Origin: Aurifilum marmelostoma
Lineage: Eukaryota; Ascomycota; Sordariomycetes; Diaporthales; Cryphonectriaceae
Reading direction: 5' to 3'
Assembly: GCA_027559495.1 (NCBI GenBank)
Contig: JAMXSV010000004.1
Location: forward strand, 1,043,001-1,107,000
DNA: 64,000 nucleotides
Shown one piece after another: positions 12,685-24,455 of this stretch (position 1 is its first letter; every line of letters begins with the position of its first letter). The notes beneath the pieces are model-generated. The model had not been told where the DNA came from and made no database searches. It saw only the letters and a list, made by a program, of their open reading frames with translations. The translations under genes and the position numbers were made by a program.

Positions 12685-15159
12685 TCACCCCTCAAAGACG
12701 CCGTGCTGCAGCTCCACGCCCATCTCCCTGGCCATGCCCCTCATGCTGTTCTCAATCTCATCCTCCATGCCCGCGCCCAGGCCCAGCCACTGGCGGAGGC
12801 GGAAGAAGTAGAAGGCGATGTCGGTGCCCCACAGCACGGCCCGGAAGACGAGGTGGCGCCAGCGCGCGGCGAGCACGTCCCGCCAGGTCACGACACCACC
12901 ACCGACACCACCACCACCAGCACCACCGGCAGCGGAGGAGCCCGCGGCGGGGTCGGCGGACAGGCTGGCGCTGGCCCAGTAGCCCATCATCTTGACGCGG
13001 TTGACGGGGCTGCCCATGTACTGGTTGTTGCCCTGGACGATGCGCATGTTGCGGCCGATGAAGAGCAGCTCCTTGGGCCACCTGTCCTCGTCGGCGAGGA
13101 TCTCGCGGATCCCCTGCTTCATGCGCCTCTGCATCTCGTAGTGCCTCTCGGCGGCCGTGGCCGTCCTGTCGTCCCCCCCGGCCAGGATCCCCCGCCTGGT
13201 CTCCTGCGTGCCGCCCTCGTACGGCCGCATCAGGGTGGCGCTGGCAAACAGGTCCGGCGCGCGGATGCCCCACTCGGCCGTGACGCGGGCGATGGTGGCA
13301 TTGTCAAAGGTGAGGAGCCCCGTCCAGAAGTCGGCGTACTGGCGGCGGAACTGCGGGCTGAGGCGGACGTACAGGCCGTGGTCGATGAGAACGAGCTCGG
13401 CCCGCCCGGACGGCAGCCTGCGCACAAAGAGGTTCCCCGGGTGCGGGTCGCAGTGCACCACCCCCCAGCGGAAGATCTGCGCCGCAAACAGGTCCACCAT
13501 GGTCGCCATGACCTCGCGCTCCGACAGGCCCAGCCCCCCCCTTGCCCGCCGGACCTCGCCACGCCGCCGTCCTGTCCGGCTTGAGGGCGAGGGATGTATC
13601 ATCGTCGCCGCCGCCGCCGCCCGCGCCTGTCTTCTCTCCCTGCGTAGACGGCAGCCTCTCCCTGGGGCCCCCGCCCAGATAGGACGCGGCCTGCGGGTCC
13701 GGTGCCTCGAGGGGGATGGTGCCGCCTGCGACCCCGGGGGAGCCAGCGCTGCGGGGGCCGAGCCAGGGGGCCGTGATGGCGTCCCTGTCCCAGAGGCGGA
13801 CGCCCTCGATCCACTCCGTGGTGAGGACGCGGGCCGAGGAGAGCTCCGGGTAGACGGGGGGGCACGTAGACGCGGCCGCGCAGGGCGGGTTCCGAGGCGA
13901 CGAGCTGGCGCATGGTCTCCGAGTTCTGGGCCTCGTTGAGGAAGTCGGTCTCGAGCTCGAGGCGCTCGGTGATGAAGGGGACGAGGGAGTAGAGGGGCAG
14001 ATCGAACCAGCGCGAGTACACCCATGTGACAACCCTGCGTGCGCTTTCGTGTCAGCAGAGCGTCTTGTTCTTCTGTGTAGAGGTAAAAGTCTATGGTTGA
14101 CGGTTGTACGTACTTGAAGGCCCACAGGTCCCACGAGATCTGCTTCTTGATGGCGGGCTTCTGTATCTTGACAGCGACCTCTCTCCCGTCCGCAAGCCTG
14201 GCCCAGTGGACCTGGGCGACGCTGGCACTGGCGCGGGCGGTGCGCTCCATGAGGCCCTTCCCGCTGTCCCCGTCGTCGCCTCCCCCGCTCTCCCCCTTCA
14301 CACCCTCCTCACCCGGGGGAGGCGGCAGCGTGAAGCGGACGCCAAAGACCTCCTCGGGCGACCTGCCGCCAAAGTCCTGGCGGATCACGCGCTCGACCTC
14401 GGCCCAGGGAACACTAGGCGCATCGTCAAACATGCGGGCAAACATGCGCTGGAACTCGGGGGGCAGGAGGGCGCTCTGCATGGCCACGGCCTGGCCGATC
14501 TTGAGGTAGAGGCCGCCGTTGTGGCGGAGGAGGTCCGAGAGACGCTCGGCACTGCGGCGGTGGAGGGCGGGGATGCCTCCGGGCTGGCCGATGAGAGGGA
14601 GAGGTTCGGGGCGGAAGTTGATCTTGTAGTCGAGGGCAACAAGCAGGCCTGTGCCAAAGGTGCGGAGGGAGCGGGCGAGACCGGAGGCGCAGAACTGGCT
14701 GTCGGCGAGGTAGACGGCGGCGGCCAGGGCGAGGAGGAGGGCGAGCCTGCGGGCGCGACGTCGGAGACGGGTATACGTGCGCGCGGGTCGAGGTGCGCCT
14801 AGGGAGGAAGGGGACGGAGGTCCGCGGAGGGGTTGGAAGGGTCCCGAAGACGAGGATGAGAAACGGACAGGCAAACCATTGTGATGGAGTGGAGAGAGAC
14901 GGAAGCCCGAGAGCTTTGGCAGGCGAGGCGAAAAAGGATCACGGCAGGAAGCTGAAGAAGAACAAGGAGAGGATGAAGGGGATATTGAGTGTCGAGGTCC
15001 GAGGGAGGACAGGGAGGGAGATCGGGTTGTAAAGAGGGTCCAAGAGCGGGTCGACGAGGAGGAGGGGGGAGGGGGAGGGGGGGAGGACAGGGTGGAGAGG
15101 TGTCGTGTGCGCAGAGCAGCAGGCTGACCCAGGCATCCGGCCTGACGAATGGGAAACAT
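12685..15159 (-). CDS. mitochondrial ABC1/ADCK (UbiB) family protein, two apparent frameshifts
   Basis: Exons 15159..14114 and 14034..12685 flank a 79-nt intron (GTACGT donor, CTGAC branch, CGCAG acceptor). After allowing for two frame changes the product is about 797 residues. The N-terminus is Ser/Arg-rich, like a mitochondrial presequence, followed by a membrane segment (LALLLALAAAVYLADSQF). UbiB/ABC1 hallmarks are all present: the KxGQ motif (GLYLKIGQAVAMQSALLP), the Ala-rich nucleotide loop (ARASASVAQVHWARL), the VAIK-type lysine (EVAVKIQKP), the catalytic loop HCDPHPGN and the metal motif VLIDHGLY. The tail (QYMGSPVNRVKMMGYWA) fits ADCK1/5-like fungal members (yeast Mcp2/Cqd class), linked to mitochondrial lipid and coenzyme Q homeostasis. 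One extra base in the G7 run at 13856-13862 and another in the C8 run at 13534-13541 shift the frame. Both lie between unmistakable family motifs, so these are sequencing errors or lesions, not introns. Confidence 0.88.
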   Translation of the reverse strand: MFPIRQAGCLGQPAALRTRHLSTLSSPPPPPPSSSSTRSWTLFTTRSPSLSSLGPRHSISPSSSPCSSSASCRDPFSPRLPKLSGFRLSPLHHNGLPVRFSSSSSGPFQPLRGPPSPSSLGAPRPARTYTRLRRRARRLALLLALAAAVYLADSQFCASGLARSLRTFGTGLLVALDYKINFRPEPLPLIGQPGGIPALHRRSAERLSDLLRHNGGLYLKIGQAVAMQSALLPPEFQRMFARMFDDAPSVPWAEVERVIRQDFGGRSPEEVFGVRFTLPPPPGEEGVKGESGGGDDGDSGKGLMERTARASASVAQVHWARLADGREVAVKIQKPAIKKQISWDLWAFKYVQPSTIDFYLYTEEQDALLTRKRTQGCHMGVLALVRSAPLLPRPLHHRAPRARDRLPQRGPELGDHAPARRLGTRPARPRLRAPPSTRSSPRPASSPRSGSRASASGTGTPSRPPGSAPAALAPPGSQAAPSPSRHRTRRPRPIWAGAPGRGCRLRRERRQARAAAAATMIHPSPSSRTGRRRGEVRRARGGLGLSEREVMATMVDLFAAQIFRWGVVHCDPHPGNLFVRRLPSGRAELVLIDHGLYVRLSPQFRRQYADFWTGLLTFDNATIARVTAEWGIRAPDLFASATLMRPYEGGTQETRRGILAGGDDRTATAAERHYEMQRRMKQGIREILADEDRWPKELLFIGRNMRIVQGNNQYMGSPVNRVKMMGYWASASLSADPAAGSSAAGGAGGGGVGGGVVTWRDVLAARWRHLVFRAVLWGTDIAFYFFRLRQWLGLGAGMEDEIENSMRGMAREMGVELQHGVFEG

Positions 15160-18100
15160 GGCCGGCAGCCGTCAACCTCTCGAGGAGGAAGAGGGCTTGT
15201 GTTATCCGGATGGTCGTGCTATGGAGGAGTTGGACGAGGCGGGATGGTCGGAGGGGTAGGGTCGACAAGGAGGAGGAGGAGGAGGAGGAGGAGGACAAAG
15301 GACAGGGAGGAGGCGAGGCTGTTGGGATCTTCCAAGGTTGTTGGTAATCGTAAAAAAAGCCATCGATGACGCTTTGGGATGGGTCGGCCGGTCGGTGGTG
15401 GGTCGGGGTATACGCAGTAGAGGCGCTGGGCTCCGGGGAGGGCCGATCTCTGCTCAGGCTTTGACGGTCTGGATCGGACAACGGGGGGAAGGGGGGGTTT
15501 CTATTGTTGATGAGGGTGGTGATTACTGGACAGCCTGACTATTTCCATCCTGTGTCGACGTCAAAGTATTTGATTGCCAACAATATAATAGACCCAAAGA
15601 ATCCATCTGCTCAGCTCATCAGTGCAGCAAATTGTGTTGATGCAGGACATGCAAGACAAGTCCAGACAACAACAACAACAGCAGAATAATTTGGGGGGGG
15701 GGGGGATATGCCTACAGATCCAGGGCGCGCGACAGGTCTCAGTGTTTGTTCTTTGTGGACAGCTGGATTTATTGCAAAGAGTGGTTCATTGACAGTGCTG
15801 ATGGAGAGAACATGTGGAAACAGACAACAGGCAATGCACAGCAACAGGATGAGACAAGATGGGTCAAGAGCAAAAGATGTACAGCCTTCCTCTGGTGGTG
15901 CAAGGGCAAGAGGGAGAGGGGGGAAACCATTCACACTGCTCCCTGGAGGAGGAGGAGGAGGAGGAGGAGGAGGTGGTGGTGGTTTCTGGTTTGAGCAGGC
16001 GCTGAACACCCACTGCAGCTTCAGGGCATCCCCCTCCACATCCTCCCACTGGGTGGCAGCACAGGGGGGTCCGGGGGGGGGGGGGTTGTGTCTGGGCCGC
16101 ACAGTGATCCTATTGGTGCGGGCCAGAGCAGGGGCCCTGTTTTCTCTTCTCCCTCTCCCCCTACTGGGCTGTTTCTCTTGTCTGAAGAGGCAGGTCAGCA
16201 TGGGTTGGTGATGATCAATGATGTATATGAAAAGGAGGAGGTCGAGGAGGAGAAGAAGAAGAAAGAGTGTTTTGGGAAGAGATCCATCCTGTCACTTTTT
16301 GATTTTCCTCCCTGTGCCTCTTGGCCATGAATATCATTATCTGCATCTTCATTTCCAAGCCTGTGAGGCAACCCCAGAGCGCTCGGACGGACGGTGTGGA
16401 CCCGACTCTGGTTTCGGGGAGGAGAGATTGGAAGATCTGATGGGGCCTCTGAAACAACCAGAGGATAGAAGACGAATAAGAAACCTAAAAAGACGTGACT
16501 GACCCTGCTGCCACGGTCATGCATAGCCTCTCTCTCTCTTGAACGATGATACTAATAATAAATTAATTCATTCTTTTCCTGCTGTCTTCTTTACATCATC
16601 ATGATCATCAGTATCAACACAGTATCAACAGCAGAGAGAATAATAATCCTAGTGGCCACTGTCAGGAAGAGAGGCAGTGTGGCCCCGTTGGAGCGGGAAA
16701 TTGACTTCTCACCGCAGCACCATTCCCTTCTTCCTCTTCCTACTTGGTATTTCTGATCATGACCTGATCTGACCAGGGCAAGGATCTGTAAGATGAGATC
16801 TGTAGATAGCACCTTACTACTACTATCCAAAATACCCGGCCCAGTGCCCATTCGCAATCTAGCTCGTACATGATGTAGTGACAGGTATCCATCTCTCGCT
16901 CCGTCCTCCCTCCCTCCACCCTCTCTCCCTCCCCACACCCACACCCACACACCCACACTCACTCTCTTTCTAAGACTGCCTTTGCTTCTGCCATCTGGGT
17001 ACTATCTGTACTATCTGTACTGGCTGTATCTTGAGTAGTAGATTAGATAGCACAGTACTAAGTCAACTTGGCAAGTGAGGGTCTAGAAGTGTTCCCCCCC
17101 CCCCCCCTTCTCCCCTTCTGCTTGGTGCCGGGTCCCTACTCTAGGTCATATGCGCACCGCCCCTGATCCCAGCCTGGTCCGTCCCTGTCCCGTCCCCATC
17201 TACAGGGGCTTGCTGTGGGCTTGTCTCAGGCCCATTCTCGAGTTATCCTGTCGAGTCTCTGGGCTGGGACTCTGCCACACACACGCCAACCCTCCTAACT
17301 TCTCTCCTCCTCCTCGTCCTGTTCTTTCTTTTCCCTTCTCGTACCTGACCATCAACAAACCTGCCTCGCCACGCCACACGACGCTGCTGCTGCGCACTGC
17401 ACTTGCGCTCCCGCTGTGCTGCAGCTTGCCTCCCCCTCCCTCCTCTCTTCTCCCCTTCTTTTTTTCTTCTTCTTCTCTTTTTGCCTTGTCCCGCTTTCTA
17501 TCTCTCCTGTCGTTGTTCTTGTTTGCTGCCGTCTATCTGATCTGACCCAGATCGAATCCGACCTCCCAAGTTCGACCCAAAAGAAAGAAGGCAAAAGAAA
17601 GAAAAAAAGAAGAAGAAAAGAATTCACGGACGACGAAACCCACGTTCCTTTTATACAGTCTTCCTTTTTTTTTTTTTTTTTTCCTCCCTCCGTCTCTCTG
17701 CCCTCTTCCTCTTCCGACATCCCTTCATGACTCTGTGTCTCGGTCTTCTTTCACCACAACGACTCCACCGTCTGTAATACCATCAGTCCCGACACGCACC
17801 TTTTGATCCAACGACCAGACGATAGCCTTCACCTGCACTCTCTCTTTTTGGTTCTCGACGGTACAGGCCAGGGACCTGCAGTGGGATAGCACGCCTCGCT
17901 TATTTTCCATCCGTCCGTCCGTCCGCATTTCTGCCTGCCTGTCGGTTTTCCAATGTCCGCCCGCAAGAAGACAATCCCTTGGATACGACGACAAGCATAC
18001 ACACCCAGACCCACAGGTATGTAGGCGACAATCACCCACACACCTGTATACATACACACACACATACACCTACTTCTACCTTTGTGTGTCTGTGGCCAAC

Positions 18101-18352
18101 AGATCAGCACTTCTAGTCTTGCCTCCTTCTATTCTATCCCCCCACGGTATTCTGCCTCCTAACCGCCAAGCAGCTTCGGCACACCTGGTCTAGTCACCTC
18201 CGGAAATCACCCGTATCCCAGCGGCACTGCTTAGATGTAAGGAGGCAGCCCGTCGATTTGGTCCCCTCTTCACCACCTGCAAGCTTGCTTGTTTACACGG
18301 GACACCGTTAACCCCCTTTTGCCCTTGGACTCTTGACAGCAGAACCGACAAG
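15160..18352. other. 3.2-kb divergent intergenic region
   Basis: Separates the divergently transcribed ABC1-kinase gene and palI, so it holds both promoters. GGA repeats occur at about 15269-15296 and 15946-15973, and C/G runs near 15691, 16075-16084 and 17094-17107. The last 1.2 kb before palI is strongly pyrimidine-rich, typical of a long fungal 5' leader. No gene seen. Confidence 0.5.
18165..18170 (+). promoter_or_regulatory. possible PacC site upstream of palI
   Basis: GCCAAG matches the PacC consensus GCCARG about 185 bp before the palI start codon. A hexamer of this kind occurs by chance about once per kilobase, so this is only suggestive. It would fit ambient-pH feedback on a pH-signalling gene. 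Confidence 0.2.
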
Positions 18353-20466
18353 ATGATACGAGCAGCCACTCCTGTTACCATCTTCTTGCTGTTGGCCTTT
18401 GGGCTGCTCCTGGTGGCCACCCTGTCGACTCCCATCATCAAGTCGATTGACCTGGGCACGATAGATGGCAGTACATTTGGTGTGTTGGGCTTCTGCAAGA
18501 GTGCGGACTGCACCCTGGAGATCGGATATGATGCGGGTATGTTTTTCCTCTCCGGCTCCTCTTGATTTCCGGAACACGAGCAATGCTGCTGGGGAGACAT
18601 ACAACAAAGATGCAGGCGGGGTATGTGTTCGGGTCATAGTTGCTAACTACTGGAGCAGCGGGAAAATCAGGAGTCCTCACGAAGCTCCTCATTGCGCACC
18701 CCGTCGCCGCCCTCACCACCGTCATCTGGATGATCCTCGCCATCGTCTCCCACCTCCGTTCTCCCTCCCACTCGTCCAGATTCCTCCTAGCCAAGTTCCT
18801 CTACGGCATCGTCTCAACCCTGGTGTGTGTCCTCGCTCTCCTGACAGACATCATCCTTTTCAGGCCGAACCTGGATGTTGGGACCTGGATCGTGTTGGCC
18901 GCAACAATCCTGTCTGTCATCAGCACCGTCTTTTCCTGGGCCATGTGGAAGAGCCTGGCTGGGCGCAAGTCCCGGCAGCGGCACATCCAGCAGAACGCGG
19001 AGATGAGCGGCGAGAATTACTATAATAGACAGAGGAACATGAGCCCACCCACAGCCAACCAGCCGACGGTTCCCTCCGTGCCCAGCCCGCACACCGCCGG
19101 GCCGACCATGACCGCCTCCTTCGAGAAGGAGACCAGCGAGGACAGCATCCCGCTTACCCAGCGGTCACCGACGGATAGGTCGCCCAACGTGGGGCCAGTC
19201 GAGCTGCGCAGCACAGAAGCAGCTTACAGCGGCCCCGTCGGGCCTCGCAGAGGAGGATTCGGCATGCGTGACCAGTACGGCAACCCCGTCAACGGTGGTG
19301 CTGGTCCTCAACAGGGCATGCCCCCGCCGTCCATGATGAACAACAACGACCCCTACGCCATGCGCCGACCATCTCAGGACTCGAACCGGTCGCGTGGTCG
19401 CGGCATGGGCCCGGGCATGGGCCCGGGCATGGGCCCAGGTCCTGTGCCTGCTGGGTACCGCGGCGGCCGTGGTGGCTACGGGCCGCCGAGAGGAGGTGGC
19501 CGTGGTGGTCCTTACGGCCGTGGTGGACCTGCTGGGGGATATTACGGTCCGGCGCCACCACGCGGTGGCTATGGCTATGCCAATGCCTACGGCGGGAACC
19601 GTGGTGGTGGTGGTGGTGGTGGAGGATACGGCGGTCCTGGGCCCATGATGCGCGGCGGGAGGTCACCACAACCGCCACCGCCGCCGCCACCGGCAGGCTA
19701 CTACGGAGACAGGTACGACGCCTTTCAGCCTGCAGCTGCTGCTGGAAACCGCGATTCCGACCTGCCCAGGGCAGAGTCCCCCCCCTCCCCCTGCCCGGCT
19801 CCACGGAAGACGACGTGGGCATGGATCAACAGCTGCCCCCGGGTACACGACAATTCCGAGACAGCGACGCGGATATCGTGGGTATGATCGGGCTGCAACA
19901 GGGGAGAGCAACGCCTTCCAGGCCCCACGACACTATGATGAGTGGGAGCCATTACAGTCAAGCCGATGAGTACGTCCTTCCTTTTTTTCCCCCTTCCTCT
20001 CTCCTTTTTCCACCCGCTTCTAAGAAGAGTCCTCCTATCATACGATCCATCCAACCTAACAACATCCTTCACAGTCAGTACGTGTCGTCTTCTCGTCCTG
20101 CATGGGACCAAACCCCCGGCCGGAGCTCTCCAGTCTCGCCCACCATCCGCCAACACCCTTCTGCCCTGCCTCCGCCTCTACAGACGGGCGGCAGCAGCAG
20201 CCCGAGGCCTCAGGAGCACCAGGAGGTGTCCTACGTCGAGGACATTGACCCTCGCTTCATGGACCCGCAACCAGCGCCCGTGGGCACCCCACCACCGCAG
20301 GCGTACCACCAGGCCGACCTGACCTACGGCAACGTGGTCCCCCCCCGAGCGCGAGAGCAGTCCGGCGCTGACCGACTACTCACGTTTCACGTCCATCTCC
20401 CAGCGACCTCCCAACCGCCACTATTCGAACAGCTCCGAGGCAGCGGCGCCTCATGCTCGCCCTTAG
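18353..20466 (+). CDS. palI: palI/Rim9 pH-response regulator, C-terminal part frame-disrupted
   Basis: Four-span membrane protein of the Rim9/palI group (SUR7 superfamily), which helps place the PalH/Rim21 sensor at the plasma membrane in alkaline-pH signalling to PacC. Exon 1 is 18353..18536 and intron 18537..18658 has a GTATGT donor and CTAAC branch point. The joined frame reads GYDAAGKSGVLTKLL. Spans: residues about 8-25 (TIFLLLAFGLLLVATLS), then IAHPVAALTTVIWMILAIVS, FLYGIVSTLVCVLALLTDII and WIVLAATILSVISTVFSWAM. A long Gly/Pro/Arg-rich tail follows. A second intron (19970..20074, CTAAC branch) gives QADDQYVSSSRPAWD. The C-terminus needs two frame corrections: one base too few in the C8 run 19778-19785 and one too many in the C8 run 20339-20346. 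After these the tail motif FTSISQR appears, then TAG at 20464. Beyond it the same frame stays open to TGA at 20677 with coding-like sequence. Confidence 0.88.
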
Positions 20467-22416
20467 TACGGGCAAAGAAGACGCCGGCATGACTACGGCT
20501 GGGATGTTGAGAGCGTCGTGCTCAGTCGCACGATCGATTCCATGCTCGAGACCTTTGACGACTATGCGCTGAAGCCGCCAGCAGATCGTCCTGCCCGAGG
20601 GATACCGCTGCGACTCAAGCTCAAGGGGCCTCGGGGCGAGAACCTTGGCTTCTTCCAAGAGTCTAGAGACGGACCATGATTCCGCTTGGATTTCACGCCG
20701 TCTCTTGGGAAGCGGATCACCGTTTCTGATCGCTCATTCTTACTGTACCTTTCTTCACCACTATCCCCTTTACTCTGCTTCTCTCTTCCCTTCTCTTTTT
20801 TTTTTTTCTTTTCTTTTTTTTTCTTCTTCGCTTTTTGCCCCTGGCCAGGGCCACAGATACCCACACGGCCACGTCTGGTCCAAGGTGTACATGCCTACCA
20901 TGCACGCCTACCTCGCTCTGGCTTGGTGTCAGTATACTGTGAGGAAACATGATCAAGACGTCCTTTTTCTTTTTCTTCTCTTGTTTTCTTCTTCCCGGTC
21001 TTCTTGTGCGCTCTTCCGGACTCTTCTATAACCAAAAGGCTACATTTGGCGTCGGGCATTGGACAGCATCACAACGGGATTCGAACTCGCACATCATTGA
21101 GCACAAAAGAGCGGCAATAATAAGGGCTCCAGAGACCATCCGCCGACTCTCACTGGTCAGAATGTCTCTGCTGCTGCTGCTGCTGCTGCTTTTTTACTTC
21201 CATGCGCAAGCAAAGGCCAATACCATACCTATTCGTTGGAAATCGATTCTGCGGCACTGCCTTGCATTTTATCGCCACTCACCACATTGTATTCTTGTGG
21301 CGCTGCTGTACATTCTTCTGGCAATGGCTGCGGTTTCTCTGTACTCGACCTATGGCTTTCTCACATACAATTACGGCGGCGAACGAAAAGGGGTGCCCGA
21401 GAAGGAAGGGGTTACACCAGCACAGGCCACCACGTACTCGACTGGGCTCCAGGAACACTGTCAGGGAGGGATGGAGGCTACGAACATCATGATGATATCC
21501 GACTGCTACCCCGGCAAATGCTTGGAGGATCTGCGGCCTTTGCAGGTCATCTAGTCCTACGTCTGGGGAGAGAGAGAGAGAGAGAGAGAGGATTCAGGCA
21601 GGATGCTGCGTCGGCATGGTTGCAAGCACCATCATCACCCGTCAGACATGCAGGAATACATGACTGTGGGACCCTCCAGATGGCTTATGCCCTCCCGCTC
21701 CATCCTGGCAGAGGAACTCGAGCTTTGAGTGAAAAGGGGCATGAGCAGACGGACCATCATCTTTTCCCCCATGGACTGTGGGTAATAAAAAAAGGGGGGG
21801 GGGGGTTTCATTTGGGTCAGTTTGGAGACTGTTTTATTCATTTTGACGACGGGGAAAGAGCCCCATCACGCTGTGATCGGGAGAGTATACCTACTATCTA
21901 TTCTATCTGACATTTCATCTCCCTGGCTGCTTGGATGACCAGGAGATGGGGACTACCGGATATCATGATGTGAGGATTCAGCAATGACTCTGCTTGAGAT
22001 GTTAGGGGGGACATGCCTAGCAGGGAAATCAGATCAAATATTGAAGTTGAGCACAATAAAATCCGAGTCCATACTCTTCCCGTAAGAAATCATAAGCAGT
22101 CAGTCCCCCCCTTTTGAAAGTAACAACAGTGTTGTTTCCTGGCTGTGCCTTGCTCACTGCCTCAGCCTTGTCCCCTCTGTAGCCTGTACATGGTCGTGAT
22201 GGTAGGGCTTGTCATTCTGCTAGCTGTACCATGCATGCATGATACACAATCATACTGAGGATGAGGAGCACAGTACTGTGTGGGATGAGAGGGGGTCAGT
22301 CAAGATGATGTAGAGGGAGATGGGGTCCTTTATGCATTGTAGTTGTCATTCTACTACCAATCTAGAAAAAAGGAGGTGGAGGGGGGCCGAAAAGAATAAA
22401 GGAAGAGAAAAGAAAG

Positions 22417-22452
<36 letters not shown>

Positions 22453-23063
22453 GAAGGCATGGCATGCTGCAGAGCCCAACGGGCGTGGGTTGCTAGGTAG
22501 ATGCACCCTGCAGATCCTCCAGGAAGTAGTAGACAAGGTAGAAGGGAGCTTACATGCCATCCATGCACACACAAAACAACAAAAATTCATGACAGCCCCA
22601 GTCATGCCGTCTGCATGATTACCGTCCACATCCCCAACTTGATTCTCTCGACGAACAGCCCACACCTGTGTGCTCATCAACCAGCCTTCTCCCTAAACAA
22701 CCTGCTGATGGTGCTGACCTCCTAGGCCCACTACCAGCCATCGTCGTAAGACTCGACTCCAAGTACTAAGTACTCCTTGGCTACCTGCATGAGCCCCACT
22801 CAAAAGAAAAACCCTCCCAGTCTCACTCGAAATAAATGGACTCCCCTCAAAGCCTCAAAGACTGCTTGTCTTCCTGGGCACCGTCCTCCCCAATTGATTT
22901 TTTTTTCATCTTTTCTTTTTTTCCTTTCTTTGCCTTGTATCAACACCTGCTCAAGTGTCACTGGTGTGAGATCACCTGTCAACATCGCGAGCTTCTGCCT
23001 CCTTGCTGACAGCAACTGTGGCCTAGACTTCTCCATCCACTTCAGAATCATCACGAGTATCCC
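20467..23063. other. palI 3' region and intergenic
   Basis: The first 213 bp continue the palI reading frame past its TAG (see finding). After that no gene is recognised. A frame at 20949-21554 encodes Leu/Phe-rich random-looking sequence. Low-complexity runs include T-rich 20796-20822, CTG repeats at about 21166-21190, a (GA)n run at about 21568-21591 and a pure A31 tract at 22417-22447. Confidence 0.45.
22417..22447. repeat. A31 homopolymer
   Basis: Uninterrupted run of 31 A residues in otherwise mixed intergenic sequence. No open reading frame of a retroelement lies upstream, so I cannot call it a retrotransposon tail. Confidence 0.9.
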
Positions 23064-23139
23064 CTACAAGTATCTGGGTCCGTTAGGGGTCTGGTATGCC
23101 ATGTCGTTCTGAGGAGGAAGCCTGGAGACTGTTGGAGGG

Positions 23140-23174
<35 letters not shown>

Positions 23175-24420
23175 GCCGTTGCTCGGTGGCGTCATGAAGG
23201 GATCCGAGCCTCTGGTGCAGGCCCACATCTCGTGGTCCTCGGGCCGCTGGGGGACATTGGCCTCTTTCTGCATGCTCGTAAGGCAGCCTCTGTCACACAG
23301 GTGCTTTCCCAGCGCCGAGTAGGCCATGCCCAGGAGCGGCTCCATGACCTCATGAGTGGCCCAGTCGTTGAAGATCTGGACGTCAAAGTCGTTGGGCTTG
23401 CCTATCGTGTCACACTTGAGTGCAGCGTCGATCGCGGCCTCGCGTGCAGCCTCGTACACGGCCGCGTCGCTGATGCCCAGCTCCTTGTTTCGGACTCTCT
23501 GGCGCAGCTCCTCGAACCGCTGGTCCCAGGTCTTGGTCATCTCAGCCGTTCCCGCATAAAATGCCACCTTGTGGCGCGCGTTCCGCCGAGCGACATCCTC
23601 TTCTTTGGGCTGCTGCCGGCGGCTGCACGCAGCTCGCAACTGGACCATCAGGTCAGAATTGTCCTCGGGGGCAGAGATGCACGCCGAAGGATTGTACCCG
23701 GGCGGAGTCTCTCCGTTGTAGTACTGTTTGACGCGGTCGACGACCCTGGTATCCCGTATGGGTCTCGTCCAGAAGCGCTGCTTAACTTCTTCGTACCCAT
23801 CGGCACATTGGAACGGCGACGGGCGGATGGCCGGTTGATAAATGGTCGGCTGATGATCTGTCGGCTGAGGAGCCGCTGGCTTGGGAGCTGCTGGCTGAGA
23901 CTGCGCCGGCTGCGGCATACAAGGCTGAGGCATCGTTGATGGACGGGGTGTCGCCGCCAGATGAGGTATGCCTGGTGGGGCTCCAGTGGTCTGAGACACT
24001 CCCGGTCGAGGCATCACTGGCCGGGGCATGTCGGGCTGAGGCATGCCAGGCTGAGGCATGCCCGGCTGTCGTAGCTGTGCTGGGGCCGTAGCTGGCTGCG
24101 GCGTCGTGGCCGGCTGAGACATCATGTGCTGGTTCTTGTTGGACTGAGGCATGGGTGGCTGAGGCATACCTGCTGCAATAGGCTTGATGGGGTGCTCAGG
24201 GCTCCGCGCCATGGTTGTCAGGTCCGCCAGCGCCATCGGATTCATCTCGAAATGAGACTCCTCGACAGTAGGAAGGAAGGACACCGGGGGAAGGTTCTGC
24301 ACCGCCCGGTAGGGTCCATTGAGGGTGGAAGCCTTGTACTGTCGCTGGCCAGGCGGACCAGCAATAAGGGGCTGAGGCGGGCCGTAACCACCCGGGAGGC
24401 CACCGGACTGAGGCGCGTTC

Positions 24421-24455
<35 letters not shown>

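Noticed and set aside
12703..13584. 293-codon plus-strand frame
   Set aside because: Antisense shadow of the ABC1/ADCK kinase gene.
21070..21140. tRNA-like B-box (ATTCGAACTCG, antisense of AGTTCGAATCC)
   Set aside because: The T-stem has mismatches and I could not find a matching acceptor stem, D-arm or anticodon stem.
22417..22447. A31 tract as tail of a retroposed element
   Set aside because: No reverse-transcriptase remnant, target-site duplication or SINE-like promoter seen nearby.
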